DNA of 64,000 bases, taken from positions 32,873,221 through 32,937,220 of the forward strand of contig OX463781.1 of NCBI GenBank assembly GCA_949825025.1. The letters run 5' to 3'. Source of the stretch: Siphlonurus alternatus. Its lineage: Eukaryota; Arthropoda; Insecta; Ephemeroptera; Siphlonuridae. This document shows, one piece after another, positions 1-24,667 of the stretch (within the stretch, counting starts at the first letter, position 1; every line of letters starts with the position of its first letter). The notes under the pieces were generated by a model. It did not search any database. It was not told the origin of the DNA and saw only the letters and a program-made list of their open reading frames with translations. The translations under genes and the position numbers were made by a program.

Positions 1-476
1 GATAGAGGGGACTAGATTGAAAATTTTCCTAAATTTATGAAAAATGTTTTGTGTCCTAATTTATGGTTCTTAAACAGAACGGTCTTAAACGTAGAAGACC
101 GTTCTGTTCCCAAATTTCTGAATTTTCAGGAAAATGTTTAAAATAATAATTTAAATAAAAATTCCAGCAATTTTTACCACATTCAATTCACACCGGACTA
201 AAATTTTAAGTGGGACTTTTAAAATTTTTTTTTTTTTCATTAAAATGACACTGAGCACTAAAAAAAAAAAAGTACTTTTAAAGTTTTTAAACAGACCCGA
301 ATAAAATTATATTGATGCAGTTAAAAAATAAAATAGTTAATGCAATATTGCTAGAATTTTTATTTTATTTTTTTTTAAACATTTCCCTGAAAATTCAGAA
401 ATTTAGGAACCATAAATTAGGACACTAAAACATTTTTCAAAAATTTAGGAAAATTTTCAATCTAGTTCCCTCTATC
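1..476. mobile_element. Palindromic MITE, ~476 bp
   Basis: The first ~60 bases (GATAGAGGGGACTAGATTGA...) are mirrored as a reverse complement at about 365-476, ending AGTTCCCTCTATC. A second, inner hairpin lies at 75-107 around an ACCGTTCTG-type arm. There is no coding capacity. It lies in an intron of the BTB gene. The left end may extend upstream of the window, so the target-site duplication cannot be judged. Confidence 0.75.
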
Positions 477-1462
477 TAAATATTCTAATTAAATGCTGTG
501 TAGTATAACCACAAAAAGTATTTTGCAAATTTACTTCTTTTGTAAAATGAAAAATGAAGAGTTGATCTGCATTACATTCATGTTTGCACTATGTATGATA
601 AATATAATGTATTTGTATTGTAGTGTCATCACAGACAAATCAATTTCATTTTTTTTATTTTATTTATTTTTTATTTCATTATTATTTTTTTGTGATTTTT
701 AACGTTCCCTATTATTATTATCATTAGATTAATGTATAAGTTTATTATATATTATGTAATCATATATACAGTATAATTTATAAAAATATATATTTTAATA
801 ATTATAATTTTATCAAAAATTTGAGCATTAAAATTTTCTAACTGTCAAAAAAGTTGCTCGCTACGCTCGCATTTTTTGTTATATATGCACGCGCGTGTAC
901 TGTGTTGGTTATTTTTTCTTGTATGTACTGGGTAGCATTTTTTTTTCTCATTATCTGTATCTTTCAATTGATAAATTATGGATATATAGGTGTTAAGAAA
1001 AACAAAATATAAAATGTCAAGATTTTTTGTTCCTTTTTTAGATTAGATTAGATTTAAGGAATTTAATCCTTAAACGATACCTTAAAAAATTACATAGTTC
1101 AAGTTAATTTTTATATAATAAACCTCCCCCACCCCCTCCTGAACGCTAAAAAATTACCTGGAATTTTTTAAAATTCCCTGGAAAAACCTGGAAAACTCAT
1201 GGAATTTCATTTGAGAATATTGGTATACACCCTGATAATAACAATATCATAGCTGGCAGCATGTCCCATTTAGTAATCCGTCATTTGGTTTTAATATGGG
1301 TCAGAAACAGGTGATTGATCCGAGATCTTGTCTTGATCCTAGCAAAAGTGTCATTTTACTGTCTTTTACGTCTTGTAACATGGCATCATAAGAGTTTTGG
1401 AAACCAGTCCTCTACAGCAAAGGTTTCATACTCCTGTTTATAACTTCCTCTTTATGTTGTAG
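477..1462. other. AT-rich intron sequence
   Basis: Intron upstream of the first visible exon of the BTB gene. It is mostly poly-A/T. A short segment at about 1120-1235 (CCTGGAAAACTCATGGAATT region) looks like an old transposon terminus. I see no exon here. Confidence 0.5.
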
Positions 1463-13864
<12,402 letters not shown>

Positions 13865-14456
13865 GTCCCCTGCAAAGTGCTGATACGTGATAACTGACAA
13901 TTCTTGTAGCCTTTATTTACCAAGCTTTCTTTGTCAGTAGCAACTTGTTTTTATTAGTTTTTTTTTTTATTGTAATGAGTGACAATGCAGTTGCTGGGTA
14001 ATTAAAATCTTTTTTTGAAGGTGTATTTGAATCCTTCATAATGATAATAATATCTAATAATTCAATTAAGAAAAAAATCAAGTTCTGAATCAAGTATTTA
14101 AAATCTCCATGTTTCCAGTCATCTTTCTCTAAATATATTTATTGTTTAGGATAATTCAGTAATGTTAACAAGTGTTTTTGATTTTCGTATAAAAAATTAA
14201 AAAGTGCCATTTTTATCATAAACTTGCTTGAAACACATTTTTGTGCTAATGTAAAATGTGTTTTTGAGGCTACATTTTCCCTGCTGATAAAATAAGGAGC
14301 CAATGAAAGCCTTAGGAATATTTTCTGCTCTTTTTTTTTGAGCAATCTTGATCAATTGTTGTTGTTACCATATAAATAGTGCACGAACGAAGTAATAACT
14401 TTATAAACTTGTTGGTTAGTTGTTTTTATGTTGAGCTCCCCTGTATTATGTACTCG

Positions 14457-14488
<32 letters not shown>

Positions 14489-16052
14489 CAAAATGTGCAG
14501 TTTTGAAATTGTTTTCTGTTTGTATAATTGTAAAAATAATTGATGTTTTTCTTTCCTAGATATCAGCACTCGAAACGTTCCATTTTTAACGCACAGAGCA
14601 ATTTGTAATGTTTGGTGGCATCGAGGATCATTCCAAGACTTGTTTTTCCGATTGTGTTGTAAAAAGCTCCAGTTTCACCACCCCATCAAGCAGCATCCTT
14701 AGTTCTGATAGTGTTGCTTTGATTGGGAAAAGAATCTTGGAAAAAGTTTGGTTGCACCCAGACAAAGTATTTGAGATGCAAGGCTTATTAATTTACTGCA
14801 GCTATTCAGTGTTTTGGATTGGATGTGTAATTTTATTCATGGTGTATTAAAATATTTTAAGAAGGCTCTATGGAGTCAAATGGAGCATATTGAAATGGTA
14901 CAAAAAGTTTGCAGGAACCTGTTACTGTATACAACTTTTTGTCACCCAACTGTATCATGAAACTCCGGCAACTCGAAGAGACCTTCAAGTTGTGAAGTAA
15001 CATTTCCATTTGTCTATAGAGATGACAGTTTTACCATGTTTCTGTCAGTACCAAAATGAGTTACGAAGTTTTGATTTGTTGAGAAAAGAAACTTCTGTGT
15101 AAGTATTAACACTTCATTGTTGAGGCTAGATCATTTATGCATGAGTGTACATATCAGTATATTCTTATTTCTGAGTAGTACATAATTTCCTTGACTTAAT
15201 TGAAAACACAGCTAAAGACGCAATTATTTAAGAATTTCAGTCAAATTTGTAATATGTATAGCTTTTGTGCTCTCCTTGCTTCTATAATTTAATTTTAAGA
15301 CAAACTCATGTCGGAGAAAAGTGAACACAAAAACAAAGCTCGAGTGATTGCATATTGTTCAGTTTATTTTAACTTCATTCAATGAGATTGGCTTCCATAC
15401 ATAATTATGTATTTTGTGTTGCTGTGTAAACAATTATTATTGTTTATTTTTTCCCAAACTATGTAATTATAAATCTTGTGCATCAAATTATTGGGATTGC
15501 TTTATGAGTCAAGTTGTTCCTGTGATGTGCTGCCCAACACTATGTGCCCAAAATTTAACTGGCAGTATAAATGGTCTCTCATAGACTGAAATGAGGCACC
15601 ACCAACTTTAATTGTTAAGTAAAGTGTGACTCTCAGACAGTAGGCATTGTACAGAGCAGACATGCAAGCATAACTTTGTGATAGTTTGCAGGCCCTCAAT
15701 TCAAATGAACTGGCTTGATTTTTATGCAAATAAGCTTGTCTGTCTTTAATTAATAACAGGAGAGTGAACCCCTTCACTGTGTGCAAGGTTTATACCACAT
15801 GCGGTACTGCTTTTTTTATTTTGCAGTTTGGATCTTCTAGTCATTCCAAATATTCTTATAATTATTATGAATCCTAATTGATATATTTAACTTTTATGTG
15901 GCCAATGTTTATAATCATATAATTAGATATGATATATTATTAAAATGCCCATTTTAATAAGGCCTATCTTCCCATGTATTAATTATATTATTGTTAATTG
16001 AAATATAAACTTTCTGAAATTTGAATTCTTACTGTTTTATAATAATTATTAC
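13865..16052. other. 3' flank of the BTB gene and AT-rich intergenic DNA
   Basis: Probable 3' UTR after the TGA, with ATTAAA-type signals at about 14000 and 14845 and a T-tract at 14456-14487. No further coding sequence recognised. Confidence 0.4.
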
Positions 16053-16364
16053 CAGAGATCTTATAGTGTAGAGATATTGAACGTACGTGTCAAATATTTT
16101 TCCTATCTGTTGGCGTAGAAACCAAAGAAATTCTGTAGATGAAGTTAAATTAAAAAGGACACATTCATCAGGTCTCTGCATGTAGGTGGAGCTGCAGGAG
16201 TATCGGGTGTTGTGATGCAGCTGGCACCCCATCACAGTAACGCCATCTGAATGCCTATCCTAAAAAGCTTCGGAATAACGTAGTTGCACTTCTTTCAAGA
16301 TCTGTGATGTTTGAACAAAATTTTGGCCATAAGCGTTCTATATCTCTACACTATAAGATCTCTG
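16053..16364. mobile_element. Non-autonomous DNA transposon, 312 bp
   Basis: Terminal inverted repeats of ~30 bases (CAGAGATCTTATAGTGTAGA... and its reverse complement ending GATCTCTG) are flanked by TTATTAC on both sides, a 7-base (possibly degraded 8-base) duplication. CAGAG ends and this duplication size fit hAT. A related end (CAGAGATCTTATAGTGCAC) occurs at about 56250. Confidence 0.8.
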
Positions 16365-16704
16365 TTATTACTGTCATAATAACTATGCCTCGTCTAGTTT
16401 GAGTATTTTGTACATAACTATATTTTTAATTTTTAAGAACTAATTAATTGAGTTGTATCATATAAATTAATTAAGTCATCCCCATAATTTATCTTTGGTT
16501 TGATGTCACAGACCCTCTCCCATTAGAATTGTATTGGAGGACAAAGGAAAATGTTTGCAACATCAAACCATGCAAAGACACCTATTAGATATATAACATA
16601 TAGTATGACAGTGTTACCAAATGAACATTTATTTTACTAGTCATTTCTGTACAATTAGATATAAATATTATATATATAGATAAAGCCTGCATGGGACTAT
16701 CTAT

Positions 16705-16831
16705 AGATCTGTTTGTAAATACGCAATCAGAAAGAATCGATTATTTGTGATGAACCTTATGTTTCATGTACATAAGGTTCATCACAAATAATTGATTCTT
16801 TCTGATATATTGTGTATTTACGAACAGACCT
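16705..16831. repeat. Near-perfect 127-bp palindrome
   Basis: Arms of about 60 bases (AGATCTGTTTGTAAATACGC... and its mirror ending GTATTTACGAACAGACCT) meet at TTTCATGTACAT with almost no loop. Probably a MITE or a cruciform-forming remnant. Confidence 0.8.
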
Positions 16832-17677
16832 CATTATAATATGAGCTTATATATAGGACATGATCAAACTAACCTGAAGGGAGCTATTTTCCTTATTAAA
16901 TTTATTTCAATTTTATTGACAAATCATATTTAACAATATATCAGTAAGAATAAAAGATAATTTATATTTTAATAATATAAAAAGATAATATTTTATGTAG
17001 AACTGGTAGACTGGTACAGGCTGTCAGCCAAGAAGTGTTTTTTTTATGGCATTGGCAGCCCTGGTTCACTAGATTTTTATCAGCTGGTTTCCATATTGGA
17101 TGTTCAAGGTTCAAGCAGGCTCTTTTTGGATGTGTCTACACTTTGCTGTGTTTGTTTCCAATTTTGGGACCATATTATACTTCTTGAGACACATCTTAAA
17201 TTTTCACTTGTAAACTAACTTAATTTAAGTGGCTCGATCAGCACAATTTTTAGCGTTTAAGTCGAATCGTGGAAAATTCTGTAAAAAAGAGGTAAGAAAT
17301 TGCTGAAGAATATGTGGGACAAGGCAGCCAACCAAGGAATTAATTATAATCAATAGAAAGTATTGGAGTCCATTGTGCTCTCACACCGAGTGATGGATAT
17401 ACAATTATTATACATATATGCTGCATGGTATATATGCAAAAGTTCATACTATAGGTGGCAAATTCCATCGTCTATAGAGTATAAAAAGAGTTTTTCTCGG
17501 CTTACAACGTACGCTGGCTGCAGCCATACACATATTGCATACTATCATATACATTAATAAAATAAAGACCACCCCTTGTCTGGCGAAGACATTTCATAAT
17601 GTCTAGATGGTTTATGCAAGCTGGCACCACCAGCTTTAATTGTAATTGCTGACAAAGAACCTCTTGTTTTGTTTCAG

Positions 17678-19362
17678 ACGTCTATATAATGAATGCTTCA
17701 GAGCAGAGGCCAACACCTTCTCACTCAGAGGTGCCTCAGAACTCAAGTCTTCTGTACAGTCTGCTGCAAGGTTAGGGAATAGTGCACCGTTCAGGTTCAG
17801 TCTCGAGACATAAAGTTCACCCACCGTAAATGTTTTTGACTAATAAAAAAAAAAATGCTTCGTGAATGGTCCTTCAACGTAGTTGGTCTTCCCATGTAGC
17901 AGAAACTGTGGGTTCAAAAATCATTGATTTACAGTGTACAGAATAACGAGATGATTTGTTGCGCTAGATCGAAAGTCTCAAATCTGTGTTTATTATAGTT
18001 TATAATACATCTCATGCTTGCCATCTTATAGCTGTATTTACAGTATCTATTATTTGCTGTACTGTTTTTATTTGTTATCTACAGTATTATGTTAATTGGG
18101 TTATGAATTTTCAACTTAAATTATTTATTATTTATTTATTTATCTGTACACATACTGTATATTTTTTCTACATAAACAAGTTAAAAGCTGGAGAAATCAA
18201 ACATTCCAGATTAAAAAGAGGTATCACATGATTTTTGATGTGCCCCTTGTAAAACAGTTCAATAGGTATTTTCATCTACTTCACCATAATTCCAATTTTT
18301 AGCAAATATTTTTTGTCTGCAGGCTCTAAACCCACCCCTGCAGTGGAGGTATGTGAACTTCCCCTGAGGCTACTCAAAAAGAAGAGAAACAAAGTGGCCA
18401 AACCGGAAGAGTGGGAGCGCATTGAGATGAAGACATTGCGCATGCAGGGCAAGGGCTACTCAGCGTACAAGCATATCAAGGGGGGAACCACTACCAAGAC
18501 ATACCGTCCAGAGAGGAAGATGGGTCCCATGTGCAACTTTGATATGTGTGAGCGGCGCAACTTCAAGCGTCGGTGCTCGTCCTTTACATTTGAGGAGCGT
18601 AGCATCATCCACAACAAATTCTGGCGCGATCTCAACTGGGACCAGAAGAAGATGTTTGTGATTGCACACGTGAGCGTGACCAAGAAGGAGGGCAGTCAGC
18701 AGGAGGTGCAGAGAGTGCGTCTGCAGTACTACCTCACCAACCTGAACAATGAGCGTGTGCTTGTGTGCCGGGAGCTCTTCCTAAACACCCTCAGTGTTGG
18801 CAGGAAGTGCGTGGCCGACTGGTCTAAGAGTAGCGAGCACGGAGTCCCGGCACCGTCTAAACGAAAACCGAGACCTAAAGAGAGAATTATAAATGATGAA
18901 CGATTTAAAATCCAATCTTTCTTTGATTCATTGCCAAAGCAAGCTTCCCCCAGTAGTCAAAAGTCCACTAGTAAGATTTACCTTCATGAAAGCTTTTATA
19001 ACACAGTGCAACTGCAGAAGAGTTACGTGGAATTTTGTCAAGAAAGGAACATCAAGCCAGCTAGTATCAAAACTCTTCGTATTGCATTCCGCTCCTCTGA
19101 TCTCATGCTGGTCAACCCTATCAAAAGCAAGCACATTCTCAAGAAGCACCAAGGACTCAATGGCAGTGCAGCACCAAAGAAGCAGGGGATGAAGAGAGCC
19201 CTGTCGCAAGTCTCGCCACAAGCTGAGACGCCCACCACTATACCTTTGTCAAGTGTCGCTCAGGACTGGCCGTGCCACTTCCTGTCCACCCTGCCCTCAG
19301 TCAGACCATTTCACAGTAGCCTCGAGGAGGAGGGGGGTGAGGAAAAGTGGCCCCTCAGCTGA
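17678..19362 (+). CDS. Cys-rich protein of a transposon-like family, unknown function (373 aa)
   Basis: Two exons: 17678-17770 (acceptor TTTGTTTCAG; ATG at 17689; donor AAG/GTTAGG) and 18323-19362 (acceptor TTTGTCTGCAG; TGA at 19360-19362). The split glycine codon joins in frame, giving 373 residues. The N-terminal part is basic (LKKKRNK). It is followed by GPMCNFDMCERRNFKRRC, with cysteines near residues 98, 103 and 112, then FTFEERSIIHNKFWRDLNWDQKK. Next come a YYLTNLNN...VCRELFLNTLSVG segment and a FFDSLPK...YVEFCQERN segment. This order of motifs is known to me from many arthropod proteins of unknown function that look transposon-derived and usually continue into a further Cys motif and a longer C-terminal part. 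Here the protein stops before that, so it may be a shortened, possibly domesticated copy. The intron and intact frame argue that it is a working gene. DNA binding is an inference. Confidence 0.75.
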
Positions 19363-19792
19363 AACTGAGATCACACTGCTTGTAAAGTAGGATAACCTTG
19401 CAGTCCTCGCACTGACTATTAAATTTGTTATGTTTATTGAATATTTACCAAAGAAAATGTTGTATGAGTACTTACAATACTAACATTTGAATTTCGCTTT
19501 CGGGTACTTCTCTATAATTTTTATATTTTTAGAAACTGACTAGAACAAAAACACATGTTCTATCATAAAAGGAAAATGAAGTTTAGTAAGATAAAAATCA
19601 TGAACATACAATATAATTACGTATATGTGTTATATATTATGTCAAACTTTATGATCTTTTATTCAAAAACCGTTGAAAGTAAAAAGACTGACTTAAATTT
19701 ACTTATTAACAGTTAATTTACACTCATCGAGTGTAGATTCGAGCCAATTAAATGTACTAAAATGTTTACTTGAATTAAGCCTTTATCGTTAC

Positions 19793-19935
19793 ATGATATA
19801 ATTTTGCATACAGTTTTTCCTTACAAGAAAATTACACCTCCATACAAACAAATTGAGTTGAAGTTTTCTTGTCAGGAAAAATTGCATTCAATAATTAGAA
19901 AAATTTTATCATATAATACCTACTTAAGAGATTTA
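19793..19935. mobile_element. Degenerate MITE of the GCCGGTATTACAC family
   Basis: The pattern of ACAGTTTTTCCTTACAAGAAA, a ~30-base spacer with ACAAACAAATTGAG, and TTTCTTGTCAGGAAAAATTG matches the intact copies at 20290-20446 and 62139-62297, but the termini are decayed. Confidence 0.55.
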
Positions 19936-20289
19936 ATGGGAGAACTCTCAATGTGTAATGAATTTAATACATGTAGACTATGTTGTCCTCTTTAGTATGT
20001 AGCTCCACCTTTCAATCTTTACATGGGCTCTCATTTTTATTATTATTTTAATCTCATAAATGATGCCCTTTTACTGCCCTCTTTAGCTCTCCAGGCAGAA
20101 AAACTGCAAAGACGACAATAGTTAAGAAGAATTGCAAATGGAGTATCTACATCAAAAATTTTTGTTGCAGAAATAGATAGAGGGTGCAAAGTTATGCTAC
20201 TCTGATTCTTTTAAGATTTTTTAGAGTCCGAGAACTATTTTTAAAAAATTATTGAAAGTACAGAATGAGTGACGCCTCTGTTAATTAAT

Positions 20290-20446
20290 TAAAGCCGGTA
20301 TTACACAATACAATTTTTCTGATTATTGTATACAATTTTTCCTTACAAGAAACCTTAATCTCCATTTGTTTGTATGGAGAGGAAATTTTCTTGCAAGGAA
20401 AAATTGTATACAATAATCAGAAAAATTGTATCGCGTAATATAGGCT
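20290..20446. mobile_element. GCCGGTATTACAC-family palindromic MITE
   Basis: AAAGCCGGTATTACACAATA at the left end mirrors TATTACGCG...GTAATATAGGCTT at the right end. Inside are paired TTTTTCCTTACAAG and CTTGCAAGGAAAAA arms. Related copies lie at 62139-62297, and partial copies at 19793 and 51303. Confidence 0.75.
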
Positions 20447-20758
20447 TAAGGGGAAGGAAACACGCCTAATGTTAATTAAAAAAAAGCCCACGTATGAAAA
20501 TTTTGAAAAAAAAAAATGTATTATACATTCTCCTCTACATCTCCTATCAGTAGCTAAAATATCAGGTGTACAAATTCGAGCTAGTTTTTTTATGATTTTT
20601 TAAAGTTGACTACTGTAACATGGAGAATGGAACTTCAATGTTAAATTAGTCATTAATAGTTAATTGAAGGGGGGGGGGGGAGTGATTTTAGTTTTTTTTT
20701 CATAATTTTCATGTGTGGGATTTTTTTATTAACATTGAGCAAGTTACCTTACCCTTAA
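20446..20758. mobile_element. TTAA-flanked piggyBac-like MITE, copy A
   Basis: Bounded by TTAA at 20446-20449 and 20755-20758, with inverted ends GGGGAAGG.../...CCTTACCC. The interior arms share TTCTCCTCTACAT and TATCAGTAGCTAAAATATCA with copies B-D. A TTAA target is typical of piggyBac. No transposase is present. Confidence 0.8.
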
Positions 20759-20937
20759 TAAAACTTTTATTTAATAAAAGGATGGGACCTAAAAGGGGTG
20801 AGGGTTCAAATCTGACCTAGGCAAAACTTTTTAGCAATATATAGCCTCTAAAAAATCTGAAAAACATCAGAGTGGCATAATTTCTCTATCCATTTTTGAA
20901 ATAAAAATTTTTAGGTCCAAACTCTTTTCTTTACAGT

Positions 20938-22200
20938 TGTTGAATGTTTCAATGTGTCTGGAGTGTACAGAAAACAGGAAACAGTTTTTTTATGCTTAAT
21001 TGACTACAGAAATACTATTGCTTAATCGGTTTCTAATTTTGCAGTAATTTTAAGCCTACATGCACCGGACATGCACAACTCTCAATTGTTCTGAACAATT
21101 AGGGTGGTAACTTTTGTAACACTTCAATAATGACACTCAAAGAGATAAAAATATTTTTGTTTTGTTTCAAATGAAAGTTCATCACACCTAGATCTATATA
21201 TTATACAGTACAGTATACTGTGCAGTATTTAATAAAAAAAATATATTATTTTTTTTTTACTTTTACTGCTTTCTTGAATAACATTAATATTGTTCTCTTT
21301 TTTCTTTTTTTATTAAGTATAATACCTTGCATTTTATGTGTATTACAGTATTAAAGATATAATTAAATGTTTTATTATTCATTTTTAAGAACTGAAAATA
21401 AAATGAATCTGAAAAATTAAGTCAACTGACGTGAGTTAAAAAAATTTATCAATACTCTATGAGTTGCTCATCACTAGAATAGATCCATTATAGACTCGGG
21501 ACATATCCAATTTTTCTTTAAAATTTCAAAATTAATTTTTTCTGTTGGTGTTACTTTCAATTTGAAACTAACATATGGGTCAGTTAAAAATTTCAAGGAA
21601 GGTAAATACTGGAATTTGCCAACATTTGTTACAACTCAAAAGCAGCATAAATGATTGGTGAGTGATATACTAGAGAATCATTGCTTTATTGTTACATACA
21701 TTAAAGAAAAATATATATATATAATATTTTAGAAAAAGAAATATTGAAAATTGTTCTGCTGTTCTTAAATAAAATAAAAAAAAGCAACTAGAGCAGGGTG
21801 TGGGGGTAACAATGGCCGATAAAATGGAATCAAGCAAGATAAAATTTTCATAGCTGTACTACAAAATATACTGTATACACATGTACATGCTTCAGTTACA
21901 TCCAAATTTTGCTGCAAATCTTGCATTTCATTAAATGGATTTTTTTTTTTTTTTTTTTACATTCTCATAGGTCATAGTGATAGAAATACTGTATATATAC
22001 TGAGTAAGTTGCATTGCCAGAGGGGAGGTGAAGGTTTACATTGAAGAAGAAACTCCAAGAACCCTCTACATATAAATTAGTCACCTTAGAATGTGTTTTA
22101 AAGAGTACATTTAAGAGGACTTGCAACCTACGACATGCAGTAATTTGTTTCGAACTTTCTTGCAAAACTAAACAAAGGTGATAGATTGTAAAGTTTGAGG
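20938..22200. other. AT-rich intergenic DNA and probable SF3A2 3' UTR
   Basis: No coding sequence seen. TTTATT at about 21686 would be an AATAAA signal for the minus-strand SF3A2 transcript, which would make its 3' UTR about 500 bases. Confidence 0.4.
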
Positions 22201-24632
22201 TTAGTTAGGGGGTGGGGGAGGTACAGGGTTAAAGTTGGGAGGGTGAGGGGGCATCCCTCTTGGTGGGGGTGGGGCAGGCACCATCCCAAGAGGCATGGGC
22301 GGCGGAGGAAGGTTAGCAGGCATGGCTGGCGGTCGGGGCGGCATGCCAGGACCTCCCGCAGTGCCTGGCATTAGCAGGCCGCCCTTCTTGGGCTCTGCCT
22401 TGAAGCTGAACTGCAGGAAAAACTGCTTGGTGTCGCGGTTCCAGTACGTCCAGAATTTGCCGTCTGCCTTATCCACCTCCCGGCTCGGCACCTGTAACCA
22501 ACAGTATCATCCTTTACACTTTTTCCCCTGAACCAGTCTACTCAAGGAGCATATTCTGATAATCTGTAGAAGGGACAGAAGACGGTCAAAATAGGCCAGC
22601 GACCATGCACACAGGTGCACAACAACCATTAGGATGAAAGGAATAAAATGGAAGAGTGAAATAATGGATTACGAGGCTACTAGGATTAGAAAGGAATAAC
22701 TTAAGCTTTATTCCGATCCTTTGCTAGTCACCGTGGCAGTCACATTACTACGTTAACATTACTATTACGTACGTGCAACATTGATATTTTTTAAGAGTCA
22801 GATGTATTGCAAGGTCTTTAAGCAGTTCAGTATAGTGACCATTACTACAGTATCAGATGTATCAATATGTCTGTTTTTAAACACACAATATTTTCAAGAT
22901 TAAGGATGAGATGAGGCTTATGTCTCCTGTATAGATCTAATTTTTGACTCATTACAACAACCAGATCAGTTTTCAAACTGGTTTTGGAGATCTAACAAAC
23001 AGTTTCTAAAACTGTTACTGGATATCTGTGCCCACCTTGAAGCCGATGGTCTCATAGGGCTCGGCCGCGAACAACAGGTACTGCCACTTCCTGTCTGGGG
23101 GCTCCACACGCTGCTCGTAGGCCGACATAAAACGATGTCGGGGGTAGATTATGTCCGAGATCTCTGCAAGCCACAAGATACGTTACCAAGACTTCTCATA
23201 AAACACAAGGATTATGGTTGAAATGTAACAACTGAAAAAAAAAATTAAAGAACAGAAAAAGTTGACAGGCAAGATGGTGAGAATACTCGTCAGGACCTCT
23301 CAAATTTTAATAACAAAATGTGACCTGCTGGAGATTCATTCTCTCATTACACAGTTAGAGCTTAACTATAACGTCTTCTCTGATGATGTCACACAGATAA
23401 AGGGACAGCCTCCGTAATCCAAATTTGTTCGAACAAGTTTACTTCACCATTTAATGATACTCTAGTTTGGGAATTGTTGAAGGACGGACCTGGGTAGTCA
23501 ATCTGGAAGAGTAGGCTCTGCTGGCCGCTCTCAGGGTCTCGCTGCTTTGTCACACGGTAGCCCGGACGTCCAATCTTGACAAACTTCTTAGGCTCCACTC
23601 TGGGCTTCTCTGGCGCCGGCTGTAGACATCAAACATGAAAATTTATTTCTATTCCAAGAAGAAAGTTTAGGGTAGTTTTGTAGTTTATTTTAGTAAAAAA
23701 AAAAATAGCTAGGGAAAAAAGTTTACTACATACTACCTAAGGTGTAACACCAAACTGTCATAAAACATTCCTGCAGAAAAGGAATATCCAGTGAAGTTTT
23801 TATTTTGTATTTGTTTTTTCTGGCTTCTGATTGGCTATGGCCAGAAGACAGTTATGCAAGTGTTATACAGTAGCAGATGTTATTCTAATACGTGAGGGTG
23901 CGGCCAGGAGCCTGAGTCTTACCTGGGCTGGCGAGTCCTTGGCCTCCTTGGCTGCTCGCCTGGCGAGGTTGGCCTGATGTTTCTTTCCCTGCGTGTGCGC
24001 CAGGTAGCTTCCCTCATTGTTGTGCAGCGTTAAACAAAGCTTGCACTCGTAAGAACCTGCAAAAAGAAAAATTGTAGTTAATTTTCTACAGTAGGTAAAG
24101 TGCCAAATCTTTCATCAGGGCATGGATATTAGTAGAAAGACATTTCCCAGGCACCGACCATGCCTTTATTCATTGTCAATTATAAAATTTTAGTCATTTC
24201 CTAGGTTACTATATAATATAATGGTATACTGTATAAAGATTTTAAAAATACTCAAAACTTGTGATCCTACAGTTCTTGCCAAAGAACTTTGAAAAATTTC
24301 CAATTAAACTTAAAAAAAACTTAGATAAACTGTCTAAACTTGACAGTTTTGTAAGATGCTAGATAAAATCCTATTGCAAGAGATCTTGTGTTCTTTTAAG
24401 ACCTTGCAAGATCTTGTATCAGCAGGAAACGGACACCAGGAACACAGTGGGAGACACCCTTCATGCTGCAAATCTCACCCAGGTGATTCTTCATGAAGTA
24501 CGGGTCCTTGTTGAGGTCGATAGTCTCGAGGGCCAGCTGCCGCAGCCGCTCGCGACGGTCCCGGTTTGTTTCCGACCATGACGCCTGCCCTCCACCACCT
24601 GTCTTGCCACCTGCACGGTTCTGGAAGTCCAT
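22201..24632 (-). CDS. SF3A2: Splicing factor 3A subunit 2 (SF3a66 / PRP11)
   Basis: Five coding exons on the minus strand: 24479-24632, 23923-24056, 23490-23619, 23036-23163 and 22201-22491, with consistent phases (837 nt, 278 residues). SF3A2 is part of the SF3a complex of U2 snRNP in the nucleus, needed for branch-site recognition and pre-spliceosome assembly. The N-terminus MDFQNRAGGKTGGGG is characteristic. A matrin/U1-type C2H2 zinc finger has C56, C59, H72 and H78 (YECKLC...HTQGKKH), and the conserved KFVKIGRPGYRVTKQ and DRKWQYLLFAAEPYETI blocks follow. The C-terminal proline-rich tail (PPMPLGMVPAPPPP) is shorter than in mammals, where it carries many more repeats. An acceptor (TTCTTCTAG) directly before GTGAAGCATGG implies a 5' UTR intron, into which a retrotransposon has inserted. 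The first, non-coding exon was not located. Confidence 0.97.
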
Positions 24633-24667
24633 GCTTCACCTAGAAGAACAAAGCATGGTCATATCAG

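Larger units (their letters stand above)
20150..20937. mobile_element. Family-1 MITE split by two later MITEs
   Basis: The left half (about 20150-20276, with AGAGGGTGCAAAGTTATGCTA) and right half (about 20768-20937, with AGAGTGGCATAATTTCTC) are the two ends of the ~330-bp MITE seen intact at 34606-34935. Between them lie a GCCGGTATTACAC-type MITE (20290-20446) and a TTAA-flanked MITE (20446-20758). Confidence 0.65.

Noticed and set aside
18313..18322. Translation start of the Cys-rich gene at 18313
   Set aside because: There is no ATG there (the codon is TTG), and TCTGCAG at 18316-18322 is a splice acceptor. The upstream exon 17678-17770 supplies the ATG in phase.
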